Shown in pieces: positions 1 to 6,366 of a stretch of DNA of 6,918 nucleotides. The notes beneath the pieces are model-generated. The model was given only the letters and a program-made list of their open reading frames with translations, was not told the DNA's origin and searched no databases. The first letter of the stretch is position 1, and each line of letters opens with the position of its first letter. The position numbers were made by a program, and so were the translations under genes. This stretch comes from Eubacteriales Family XIII. Incertae Sedis bacterium (lineage in GTDB: Bacteria > Bacillota > Clostridia > Peptostreptococcales > Anaerovoracaceae), in assembly GCA_031287295.1 (NCBI GenBank), contig JAITTH010000063.1, positions 1-6,918 of the forward strand, given 5' to 3'.

Positions 1-1579
1 TCATCTTTCGTCCCAATTCATCGCGCACGAGCCCATGAATAAAGACATGACGGAACGGCGTTTCTCCCATACATTCCATTCCGGAAAACACCATGCGAAC
101 GACCCAGAAGAAAATGATGTCATAACCCGTCACGAGAACATCGGTCGGATAAAAGTATGCCAAATCGGGCGTCTTTTCCGGCCATCCCAATGTGGAAAAC
201 GGCCAAAGACCACTCGAAAACCATGTGTCTAAAACATCCTCGTCCTGCGTGAGTTTTGTACCGCCGCATTTCGGACAAACATGCGGGGCCTCCGCAGCAA
301 CAACAATCTCACCGCAAGCATCACAGTACCAAGCCGGTATCCGATGCCCCCACCACAGCTGCCTGCTGATGCACCAATCGCGAATCTCGTCCAGCCAATG
401 CAAATACGTCTTTTCAAAACGCTCCGGAACGTGAGCGAGTGTGCCTTCCTGCGCGACACGAATGGCAGGCTGCGCCAATTCTTTCATGCGCACAAACCAC
501 TGATCCGACAACATCGGCTCCACAATCGTATTGCAGCGATAGCAATGCCCTGTGGGAATTGTAATGTTCTCCGTCTTGACAAGATACCCTGCCGCATCGA
601 GATCCTCAACCCACTTTTTGCGGCATTCGAAACGATCCATGCCTGCATATGCACCGGCAACATCCGTCATCTTCGCTTCAAAGTCGATACATACAAGCTT
701 TTCGAGACCGTGTCTTTCTCCGACATCCAGATCGTTCGGGTCGTGCGCCGGCGTGATTTTCACGGCACCTGTGCCCTTCTCCGGATCCGGATACAGGTCG
801 GCAATAACCGGAATCTCCCTGCCCACGAGTGGCAGAACGACCGTCTTGCCAATCATGTCCTTATAGCGTTCGTCACTTGGATTGACCGCGATTGCCAAAT
901 CGGCAAACATGGTCTCAGGTCGCGACGTTGCAACGGTAATGCCCTCACCGCCATCGGCAGCCGGATACCGAAAATACCAATACTTTCCTTCCAAATCGTT
1001 ATGCTCTACTTCCGCATCCGAAAGTGACGTCCCACAAACCGGACACCAGTTGATCATGCGATTTCCGCGATAAATATATCCGTTGTTATAGAGATGGACG
1101 AAAAACTCCGTAACCGCCTTGTTGCAACCTTCATCCATCGTGAAGCGTTCCCTTGACCAATCGCAGCTGTTTCCCAGTCGTCGCTGCTGCTCCGTAATGC
1201 GACCGCCATAAACCTCTTTCCACTGCCAGACGCGCTTTAAAAATTCATCCCGCCCGAGGTCATCTTTTGTCTTGCCCTCTTCCAGGAGTATCTGTTCCGC
1301 AACCTTCACCTCTGTCGCAATGGATGCATGGTCCGTTCCCGGCAACCATAACGCTGCATAGCCTTGCATCCTCTTCCAACGCGTCAATACATCCTGCAAG
1401 GTTTCATCAAGCGCATGCCCCATATGTAGCTGCCCTGTTATATTCGGGGGTGGCATAACAATCGTGAAAGGCTTTCGCCGTTCATCGACTTCCGCATGAA
1501 AATAATTCCCCTCTTCCCATTCTCGGTAAATCCGATCTTCAAATCGTTTCGGATCGTAATTTTTCTCCAGATTTTCCAT
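1..1579 (-). CDS. valS: Valine-tRNA ligase, N-terminal 526 residues (3' end outside window)
   Basis: This cytoplasmic class I aminoacyl-tRNA synthetase attaches valine to tRNA(Val) and edits mischarged threonine. The frame runs without a stop from ATG at 1577-1579 to the left edge. It contains PPPNITGQLHMGH at about 43-55 (HIGH motif as HMGH, 1415-1426), LPGTDHAS, a QQRRLGNSCDW segment typical of ValS rather than IleS, INWCP (Trp178), and the editing-domain motifs TSRPETM and GTGAVKITPAHDPND (His279). Cysteine pairs follow at about 346/349, 419/422 and 435/438, which could bind zinc. Then come DTWFSSGLWPFSTLGWP and GRKM. The window ends within the KMSKS motif, after its K and M. Full-length ValS is about 880 residues, so roughly 350 are missing. 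The start follows larC by 32 nt with a GGAG site. There is no room for a T-box leader directly upstream, so it may be read from the upstream operon or from a promoter inside larC. Confidence 0.97.
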   Translation of the reverse strand, partial: MENLEKNYDPKRFEDRIYREWEEGNYFHAEVDERRKPFTIVMPPPNITGQLHMGHALDETLQDVLTRWKRMQGYAALWLPGTDHASIATEVKVAEQILLEEGKTKDDLGRDEFLKRVWQWKEVYGGRITEQQRRLGNSCDWSRERFTMDEGCNKAVTEFFVHLYNNGYIYRGNRMINWCPVCGTSLSDAEVEHNDLEGKYWYFRYPAADGGEGITVATSRPETMFADLAIAVNPSDERYKDMIGKTVVLPLVGREIPVIADLYPDPEKGTGAVKITPAHDPNDLDVGERHGLEKLVCIDFEAKMTDVAGAYAGMDRFECRKKWVEDLDAAGYLVKTENITIPTGHCYRCNTIVEPMLSDQWFVRMKELAQPAIRVAQEGTLAHVPERFEKTYLHWLDEIRDWCISRQLWWGHRIPAWYCDACGEIVVAAEAPHVCPKCGGTKLTQDEDVLDTWFSSGLWPFSTLGWPEKTPDLAYFYPTDVLVTGYDIIFFWVVRMVFSGMECMGETPFRHVFIHGLVRDELGRKM

Positions 1580-1588
1580 TGCCTCTTA

Positions 1589-1592
1589 CTCC
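1589..1592 (-). promoter_or_regulatory. Shine-Dalgarno sequence of valS
   Basis: GGAG on the minus strand lies nine bases before the valS ATG at 1577-1579, a workable spacing. A second purine cluster, GAGG at 1582-1585, is only two bases from the ATG and probably too close. The whole larC-valS gap is 32 nt and shows no hairpin. Confidence 0.55.
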
Positions 1593-1611
1593 AAACTTTG
1601 TAATACTAACG

Positions 1612-2376
1612 CTAAATCCCAATCGCGCCCATGATGACCCTGACCGCAGGAAATCTTCCGGTTTCACGTTTCCCAAATCCATAACCGATCTTCTCCGGAA
1701 CGATGTCAAGCTCTGCCCTGTACTCCGCGCCCAGACCAAGCAAGATACCAAACCCGGTTGGCGTAACCATCTCAGTTGACACTTCCTCGTCCACAACAAT
1801 CGTCAAGTTGGAATTTCTCGCCATTTCCAATACGGCAGGAACCGGTACAGGAATCCTTCCGTGCCGGCACTCTATCTGCCCATGCCCATCGTGGATGCGG
1901 CTCACAAACACCTTCTCAACCCCGAGCAAATCCAAGGCAACAGCGGTTCCGACGATGTCCAATATCGAATCCATCGCACCGACTTCATGAAAGACCACAT
2001 CTTCCGTTTTCATCCCGTGGATCACACCTTCTGCCTCCGCAATTTTCGTAAAGATTCGTAAAGCAGTATCCTTGACATAATCCGTCAACTCACTTCCTTG
2101 TATCATTTCTCGAATTTGCGAAAAATGTGTGTGATTCCCATGCCCCTCTGAAGGTTGCGCTTCGGGAAGAATGACCTGCAAATCAACACCGCCGATTCCG
2201 TTTTTTACCGCAGGTGTTGCAAGAAGGTCAAAGGAACCTATGGCAAGCTTCCTCAGTTCTGTTTTTATGCGTTCAACGTCTGCGCCGAGATGAATGAGTG
2301 CACCCAGCGTCATGTCTCCACTGATTCCGGAGCCGCAATCAATATAAATCGTCTTCTTTTTTTCTGTCTTTGTCAT
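1612..2376 (-). CDS. larC: LarC N-terminal region (LarC1) without the C-terminal domain
   Basis: LarC inserts nickel into the thiolated pyridinium cofactor in a CTP-dependent cyclometallation, the last step of nickel-pincer synthesis. This product of 254 residues covers only the N-terminal part of the usual protein of about 400 residues. Seen: YIDCGSGISGDMTLGALIHLG (residues 11-31, family signature), a histidine-bearing loop reduced to H79, H82 and H84, FHEVGAMDSILDIVG (about 130-144), GHGQIECRHGRIPVPVPA (about 165-182), EMVTPTGFG, and a final IGYGFGKRETGRFPAVRVIMG where full-length LarC continues into the second domain. In L. plantarum, larC1 and larC2 are joined by programmed frameshifting. 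Here TAG is followed by only 32 nt before valS, and no other frame can hold larC2. It starts one base after the larB stop (TAGGATG). Its function may need a separate LarC2, or it may have changed. Confidence 0.9.
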   Translation of the reverse strand: MTKTEKKKTIYIDCGSGISGDMTLGALIHLGADVERIKTELRKLAIGSFDLLATPAVKNGIGGVDLQVILPEAQPSEGHGNHTHFSQIREMIQGSELTDYVKDTALRIFTKIAEAEGVIHGMKTEDVVFHEVGAMDSILDIVGTAVALDLLGVEKVFVSRIHDGHGQIECRHGRIPVPVPAVLEMARNSNLTIVVDEEVSTEMVTPTGFGILLGLGAEYRAELDIVPEKIGYGFGKRETGRFPAVRVIMGAIGI

Positions 2377-2377
2377 C

Positions 2378-3115
2378 CTATTTTCTTCTCTCTTTTTCGG
2401 CTTCTTCTATGGTATCTTTTTGGGTCCCACCGGCAATCATGGATGCAAAATGTCCTGCCCCAAACCCATTGTCGATATTCATGACACATACGCCGAGGCT
2501 ACAACTGTTCATCATGGACAGCAGCGCAGCAAGCCCTTCCATGGAGGCACCATATCCAACCGAGGTCGGTACCGCAATGACAGGCTGACGGACAAGCCCG
2601 CCGACAACCGATGCAAGTGCGCCATCCATTCCTGCACAAACGATCACAGCGTCTGCGCGACGAATCTCCGGCAAGCGACGAAGCAACCGATGCAATCCGG
2701 CAACCCCGACATCAAAGATACGAATCACTTCATGCCCATAGATTTCAGCGGTAAGGGCGGCTTCTTCCGCAATGGGAATGTCGGACGTTCCCGCCGTAAC
2801 AACCGCGATACATCCAAGTGGCGGTGGATGATTCTCGTCCGATTGCTTCTCCCACCCTTTTTCTCGAACAACAATCAGGTGTGCCCCTTCGTGATATTCC
2901 ACGTCTGCCGAATCGCCGAATCGATCTTTTACTGCCGCAGCATGACCCGCATCGGCCTTGGTTGCAAGAATGCGTGGCACACCTTGGGCAAGCATTTGCG
3001 TTGCAATCTCCGCAACTTGACGCCCTGTTTTCCCTGTCGAGAAAATCACCTCCGGGTATCCGGTTCGGGACTGCCGATCAAAATCAATATCCGCATAACT
3101 TAACGTCTCGTTCAT
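2378..3115 (-). CDS. larB: Pyridinium-3,5-biscarboxylic acid mononucleotide synthase LarB
   Basis: LarB carries out the first step of nickel-pincer nucleotide synthesis: it carboxylates the pyridinium ring of nicotinic acid adenine dinucleotide and releases AMP, giving the biscarboxylate mononucleotide. The 245-residue length matches the family. The N-terminal part carries GYPEVIFSTGKT (about 19-30). The C-terminal half is the PurE-like domain, with VVTAGTSDIPIAEEA (about 105-119), VCAGMDGALASVVGG (about 159-173), PTSVGYGASMEGLAALL (about 183-199), NSC at 203-205 with the cysteine equivalent to the catalytic cysteine of L. plantarum LarB, and NIDNGFGAG (about 213-221). All key parts are present, so the enzyme should be active. 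Its start overlaps the folD stop as ATGA and it has no strong ribosome site, which suggests translational coupling. The acidic-basic C-terminal tail (EEAEKERRK) looks disordered. The PurE relationship is family knowledge; LarB rather than PurE is clear from the N-terminal motif and the larC neighbour. Confidence 0.95.
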   Translation of the reverse strand: MNETLSYADIDFDRQSRTGYPEVIFSTGKTGRQVAEIATQMLAQGVPRILATKADAGHAAAVKDRFGDSADVEYHEGAHLIVVREKGWEKQSDENHPPPLGCIAVVTAGTSDIPIAEEAALTAEIYGHEVIRIFDVGVAGLHRLLRRLPEIRRADAVIVCAGMDGALASVVGGLVRQPVIAVPTSVGYGASMEGLAALLSMMNSCSLGVCVMNIDNGFGAGHFASMIAGGTQKDTIEEAEKERRK

Positions 3116-4005
3116 GCCTGTGTCTCTGAAGCATCCATTACATGCGTAAGCAGTGTCGCAACGGTAACAGAACCGAGTCCACCGGGAACCGGCGTAATCG
3201 CAGATACAATTTCAGATACAACGTCTGTATCGACATCTCCGTACATACCTTCTTCGTCTTCATGAATGCCAACATCGATGACCGTTTGCCCCGGCGAAAA
3301 ATATTTCGCACCAAACCGCGACGCGCGCCCGCCGGAAATGCCTGCTGCAACAACAACAACATCAGCCGATTTCATGCGTGTATCGAGATTCTGTGTCTTC
3401 GTATGACAAATCGTAACGGTTGCATTTTCATCCAGCAGCAACATGGCAACAGGTTTGCCAATCACAACGCTTCTACCGACAACGACGACGTGCTTTCCCA
3501 CAAGATCAATCTTGTTGTATTTCAGTACGCGAATCACCGCTTCTGCCGTGCAAGGAGCAAATCCGATTTGCCGAACATCCGGCGCCCCCTTCGGAGAGAG
3601 AATGCCCCCCTCGTAAACCATGCTCATCATCGCTTCCGAAATGCCGTCCACATCTTTGAATGGAATCATTTCGCGACAGATTTGCTTCTCGTTTATCGTG
3701 CTTGGTAGCGGGCGAAAAAGCAGTGTTCCATCCACAGAAGAATCGGTATTCAGTGTGTTTAACGCATCGATCACCGCAGATTCCGGTGCGCTGTCGTCAA
3801 TCACGATGGATTTGAGCGTAATTCCTACTTTTTCCGCCATTTTTTCAATCATGCGCTCGTAGGCTACATCTGCGGGACAGGCGCCGATGCGTACCACCGC
3901 AAGCGTGGGACAACGTCCTCTTTGAGAAAATCCTTCAACACGCTCTTTTGTCCTTTGAAGCATTTCTGCGCAGAGTTCTTTCCCATCAAGAAGATTTGCC
4001 GTCAT
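3112..4005 (-). CDS. folD: FolD-like methylenetetrahydrofolate dehydrogenase, probably lacking cyclohydrolase activity
   Basis: The FolD family oxidises 5,10-methylene-THF to methenyl-THF with NAD(P) and usually also hydrolyses methenyl-THF. I prefer the ATG at 4003-4005 (297 residues), which has GGGGA 8 nt upstream. An ATG at 4018-4020 would give 302 residues with no visible ribosome site. Conserved features, numbered from 4005: Tyr49 (E. coli Tyr50), KDVDG at about 117-121, DLVGKHVVVVGRSVVIGKP at about 167-185 (Rossmann nucleotide site), CHTKT at about 200-204, VIDVGIH, and PVPGG near the end. Unusual features: the YVxxK lysine (E. coli Lys54) is Ile53 (codon 3847-3849), the glutamine of VQLPLP (E. 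coli Gln98) is Phe97 (codon 3715-3717), FHPxNxG is replaced by ISEAMMSMVYEG, CTPxG is CTAEA, and GGVGPMT is GGLGSVT. The lysine is needed for cyclohydrolase activity in studied FolD proteins, so this one is probably a dehydrogenase only, relying on FchA. It overlaps fchA by 20 nt and larB by 4 nt. Confidence 0.9.
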   Translation of the reverse strand: MTANLLDGKELCAEMLQRTKERVEGFSQRGRCPTLAVVRIGACPADVAYERMIEKMAEKVGITLKSIVIDDSAPESAVIDALNTLNTDSSVDGTLLFRPLPSTINEKQICREMIPFKDVDGISEAMMSMVYEGGILSPKGAPDVRQIGFAPCTAEAVIRVLKYNKIDLVGKHVVVVGRSVVIGKPVAMLLLDENATVTICHTKTQNLDTRMKSADVVVVAAGISGGRASRFGAKYFSPGQTVIDVGIHEDEEGMYGDVDTDVVSEIVSAITPVPGGLGSVTVATLLTHVMDASETQA

Positions 4006-4648
4006 GTCCGTGTTCCCCATCCAAGTCTACTTCAATTTTATGATAAATAGCTTCCGCAATAACCAAATATTGATTCAACAGCTCCATGCCTTCGCGGTTT
4101 AATGCCTCCGCAAAAGCACGATCCTTCATGTGTACTGTGTTTACCTTGACATTGATCCATGCAGACTGTAATGCCGCACGGCATAAAACTGCGCCACAGG
4201 CAGCATCGGAAAGAGCAAGTGTGCTCCCTTTTTCCGCATAAACTTCCAATAATTCAATGGCTTCACCGCAGCACCGCATCATTTCAAGAGGAACCAAGGC
4301 AGCATCTTTCAGGCAAGACTCCATAACGCGAGACTTTTCCGCTCGTTCTTCTTCCGTTTCCGAAGCCATCCGGTAAGCCTCTGCCAGAGGCTTAAAGGCA
4401 ATCGCGTCCTTTTCCACAAGCTCGAGCAGATCCGTTTGCAACTTACCCGCGCGTACGGTCAAGGTCTTCAGCTCTTCTTCCACTTCGGCATATTTTGCTT
4501 TTCCGACGGTTAGGTTGGCAACCATGCTACCGAGTGCGATACCAAGAGCACCCACCAAGGCAGACGCCCCACCACCACCGGGAGCAGGTTGTTTTCCCGA
4601 AAGCTGTAAAACAAATTCCTTTACACTGATATCGGTATAATATGCCAT
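3986..4648 (-). CDS. fchA: Methenyltetrahydrofolate cyclohydrolase, single-domain cyclodeaminase family
   Basis: It belongs to the formiminotransferase-cyclodeaminase C-terminal domain family (PF04961 type), the stand-alone form called FchA. The expected reaction interconverts 10-formyl-THF and 5,10-methenyl-THF. Some relatives instead deaminate formimino-THF, but the neighbours Fhs and FolD favour the cyclohydrolase role. The 220-residue length is normal or slightly long for a stand-alone protein. The diagnostic glycine-rich stretch PAPGGGGASALVGALG at about residues 21-36 is followed by MVANLTVGKAKY, as in the family. The rest is predicted mostly helical, and there is no signal peptide. The start ATG overlaps the fhs stop by one base and has no strong ribosome site of its own, which suggests re-initiation after fhs. 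The C-terminal tail (GEHGHDGKSS) is read through the start region of folD in another frame. The family call is firm; activity is inferred from context. Confidence 0.93.
   Translation of the reverse strand: MAYYTDISVKEFVLQLSGKQPAPGGGGASALVGALGIALGSMVANLTVGKAKYAEVEEELKTLTVRAGKLQTDLLELVEKDAIAFKPLAEAYRMASETEEERAEKSRVMESCLKDAALVPLEMMRCCGEAIELLEVYAEKGSTLALSDAACGAVLCRAALQSAWINVKVNTVHMKDRAFAEALNREGMELLNQYLVIAEAIYHKIEVDLDGEHGHDGKSS
4014..4018 (-). promoter_or_regulatory. Possible ribosome binding site supporting the inner folD start
   Basis: GGGGA on the minus strand precedes the ATG at 4003-4005 by eight bases. It is an imperfect Shine-Dalgarno sequence within the end of fchA. The competing ATG at 4018-4020 has no purine-rich GGA, GAG or AGG in the preceding 20 bases, so the inner start is preferred by a modest margin. 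Confidence 0.4.
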
Positions 4649-6324
4649 TAGAACAATCCGGTTATCCTTCCATTCGCATCCACATCGATTTGTTCTGCTG
4701 CGGGCGTTTTCGGTAGCCCCGGCATCGTCATAATGTCGCCCGTAAGCGCAACAATAAATCCGGCTCCGGCAGAAACCTTAAGTCCCCTTACCGTAACGAT
4801 GAAGTCTTCCGGTGCCCCCAGAAGCGCCGGGTTGTCGGAAAAACTGTATTGTGTCTTCGCCATGCAGATCGGCAATTTCCCAAAGCCTTGGTCTTCCAAA
4901 GCGCGACGCTGGGCAAGCGCTTCCGCAGTAAGCTGAATTCCTTTTGCACGATAGATTTTTTTCGCAATTCGTGCAATTTTATCGGAAATATCCGCTTCGG
5001 AATCATAGGTCAATTGCAGTTCTGACGACCTTTCAGCAAGCTCCACGACTTTTCGTGCAAGTGCTTCTCCGCCTTCGCTGCCCTTTGCCCAAACCTCGGA
5101 AAGAATCGCTTCGACACCATAAGCCCGACATTGAACCGCAACTTGTTCAAGCTCCGCCTCCGTGTCGGTCGGGAATCGATTGATTGCCACAACAGCGGGC
5201 AAACCAAAGACATTCGTGATGTTGTCCACATGCCTGAGCAGATTTGCGATTCCGGCTTCCATCGCCGCAAGATTTTCATCACCAAGCTCTTCTTTGGGCA
5301 CGCCCCCATGATGTTTCAGCGCGCGCACCGTTGCAACAATGACCACCGCATCCGGCTTGAGGTCCGCCATGCGGCATTTGATGTCCAAGAATTTTTCTGC
5401 ACCGAGGTCTGCTCCGAATCCGGCTTCGGTTACCGTATAATCGCCCAGCTTCAGGGCAAGTTTCGTCGCAACGACAGAATTGCACCCGTGCGCAATGTTC
5501 GCAAACGGTCCGCCATGCACAAAGGCCGGTGAGCCCTCCAGCGTTTGAACAAGATTTGGCTTCATCGCATCTTTCAGCAGGGCAGCCATTGCCCCTTCTG
5601 CGTGAAGGTCTGCTGCGGTTATCGGTCTGTCGTCATAAGAATACCCTACGATAATACGACCACAGCGCAACTTGAGATCTTCGATATCTTTTGCGAGGCA
5701 TAAGATGGCCATCACTTCACTCGCCACCGTAATGTCGAAGAAATCTTCTCGCGGAACACCGTTTGTTTTACCACCCAGACCATTTGTCAAGCGACGAAGT
5801 TGACGGTCGTTCATGTCCACGCAGCGTCGCCATGTAATCTTCCGAACATCGATGTTCAGTTTGTTTCCTTGAAAAATGTGATTGTCCAGCATGGCAGCAA
5901 GTAAGTTGTTTGCCGCACCGATGGCATGCATATCTCCGGTAAAATGAAGATTGATGTCTTCCATGGGAATGACCTGCGCGTAGCCACCGCCCGCCGCACC
6001 GCCTTTGAGTCCGAAAACGGGACCGAGAGAAGGTTCGCGCAAAGCCACAATCGCATTCTTTCCGATACGCCGAAGCCCATCTGTGAGACCAACGGTTGTT
6101 GTCGTTTTTCCCTCCCCTGCCGGTGTCGGTGTAATCGCGGTAACAAGGACGAGCTTTCCATCCGGCTTTCCTTCGAGACCTTCCCGGATTGATAAGTCGA
6201 TTTTCGCCTTGTTCTTGCCATAACGCTCGATAAAATCTTCTGAGATACCGAGCTTTTTTGCGATTGCTTCTATGGGTTCCGCCTGTGCTTCTTGTGCGAT
6301 TTCAATGTCGCTTTTCATAGCCAT
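4648..6324 (-). CDS. fhs: Formate-tetrahydrofolate ligase (10-formyl-THF synthetase)
   Basis: It joins formate to tetrahydrofolate using ATP to give 10-formyl-THF, the entry point of formate into the folate one-carbon pool. I chose the ATG at 6322-6324 (558 residues) because AAGGAA sits 6-7 nt upstream. An in-frame ATG at 6346-6348 would add eight residues but has no good ribosome site, and a third ATG two codons inside is too far from the AAGGAA. The length fits the family (about 555-560). Visible motifs, numbered from the chosen start: P-loop TPTPAGEGKTTTT at about 65-77, REPSLGP at about 96-102, the HFTGDMHAIGAANNLL block at about 127-142, and a C-terminal region with GAGFIV, TGDIMTMPGLP and a final ITGLF. 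All hallmarks are intact. The stop shares one base with the fchA start (TAATG), so the two genes are probably translationally coupled. Identification is very secure. Confidence 0.98.
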   Translation of the reverse strand: MAMKSDIEIAQEAQAEPIEAIAKKLGISEDFIERYGKNKAKIDLSIREGLEGKPDGKLVLVTAITPTPAGEGKTTTTVGLTDGLRRIGKNAIVALREPSLGPVFGLKGGAAGGGYAQVIPMEDINLHFTGDMHAIGAANNLLAAMLDNHIFQGNKLNIDVRKITWRRCVDMNDRQLRRLTNGLGGKTNGVPREDFFDITVASEVMAILCLAKDIEDLKLRCGRIIVGYSYDDRPITAADLHAEGAMAALLKDAMKPNLVQTLEGSPAFVHGGPFANIAHGCNSVVATKLALKLGDYTVTEAGFGADLGAEKFLDIKCRMADLKPDAVVIVATVRALKHHGGVPKEELGDENLAAMEAGIANLLRHVDNITNVFGLPAVVAINRFPTDTEAELEQVAVQCRAYGVEAILSEVWAKGSEGGEALARKVVELAERSSELQLTYDSEADISDKIARIAKKIYRAKGIQLTAEALAQRRALEDQGFGKLPICMAKTQYSFSDNPALLGAPEDFIVTVRGLKVSAGAGFIVALTGDIMTMPGLPKTPAAEQIDVDANGRITGLF

Positions 6325-6330
6325 TCTTAT

Positions 6331-6336
6331 TTCCTT
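6331..6336 (-). promoter_or_regulatory. Shine-Dalgarno sequence that fixes the fhs start
   Basis: On the minus strand AAGGAA is followed by six bases (ATAAGA) and then ATG GCT ATG. This is the best ribosome site in the window. It lies inside the reading frame that would open at the more upstream ATG (6346-6348), so it argues for translation from 6324 rather than 6348. Confidence 0.75.
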
Positions 6337-6366
6337 ATGGTTTTTCATTCAACTACGCTTCCCGCG

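Noticed and set aside
281..1027. A 248-codon open frame on the plus strand.
   Set aside because: It lies wholly antisense to valS, whose frame carries all expected motifs (TSRPETM, PAHDPND, WCP). The plus-strand product shows no recognisable domain and is rich in Arg, His and Ile, as expected of a shadow frame.
2356..2364. A slippery heptamer A AAA AAG in the correct phase near the start of larC, similar to the dnaX frameshift site.
   Set aside because: A -1 shift there reaches a stop after about five codons, and the site is at codons 5-7, far from where larC1/larC2 frameshifting occurs. It is most likely just a lysine-rich start.
2420..3103. A 227-codon open frame on the plus strand.
   Set aside because: It is antisense to larB, which is complete with its catalytic motifs. 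No family is recognisable in the plus-strand translation.
3142..3708. A 188-codon open frame on the plus strand.
   Set aside because: It is antisense to the folD-like gene and has no recognisable domain or convincing ribosome site.
6325..6366. The metF-fhs gap as a possible terminator or riboswitch.
   Set aside because: Only 42 nt, with no stable inverted repeat followed by a T-run on the minus strand. It contains just the fhs ribosome site.
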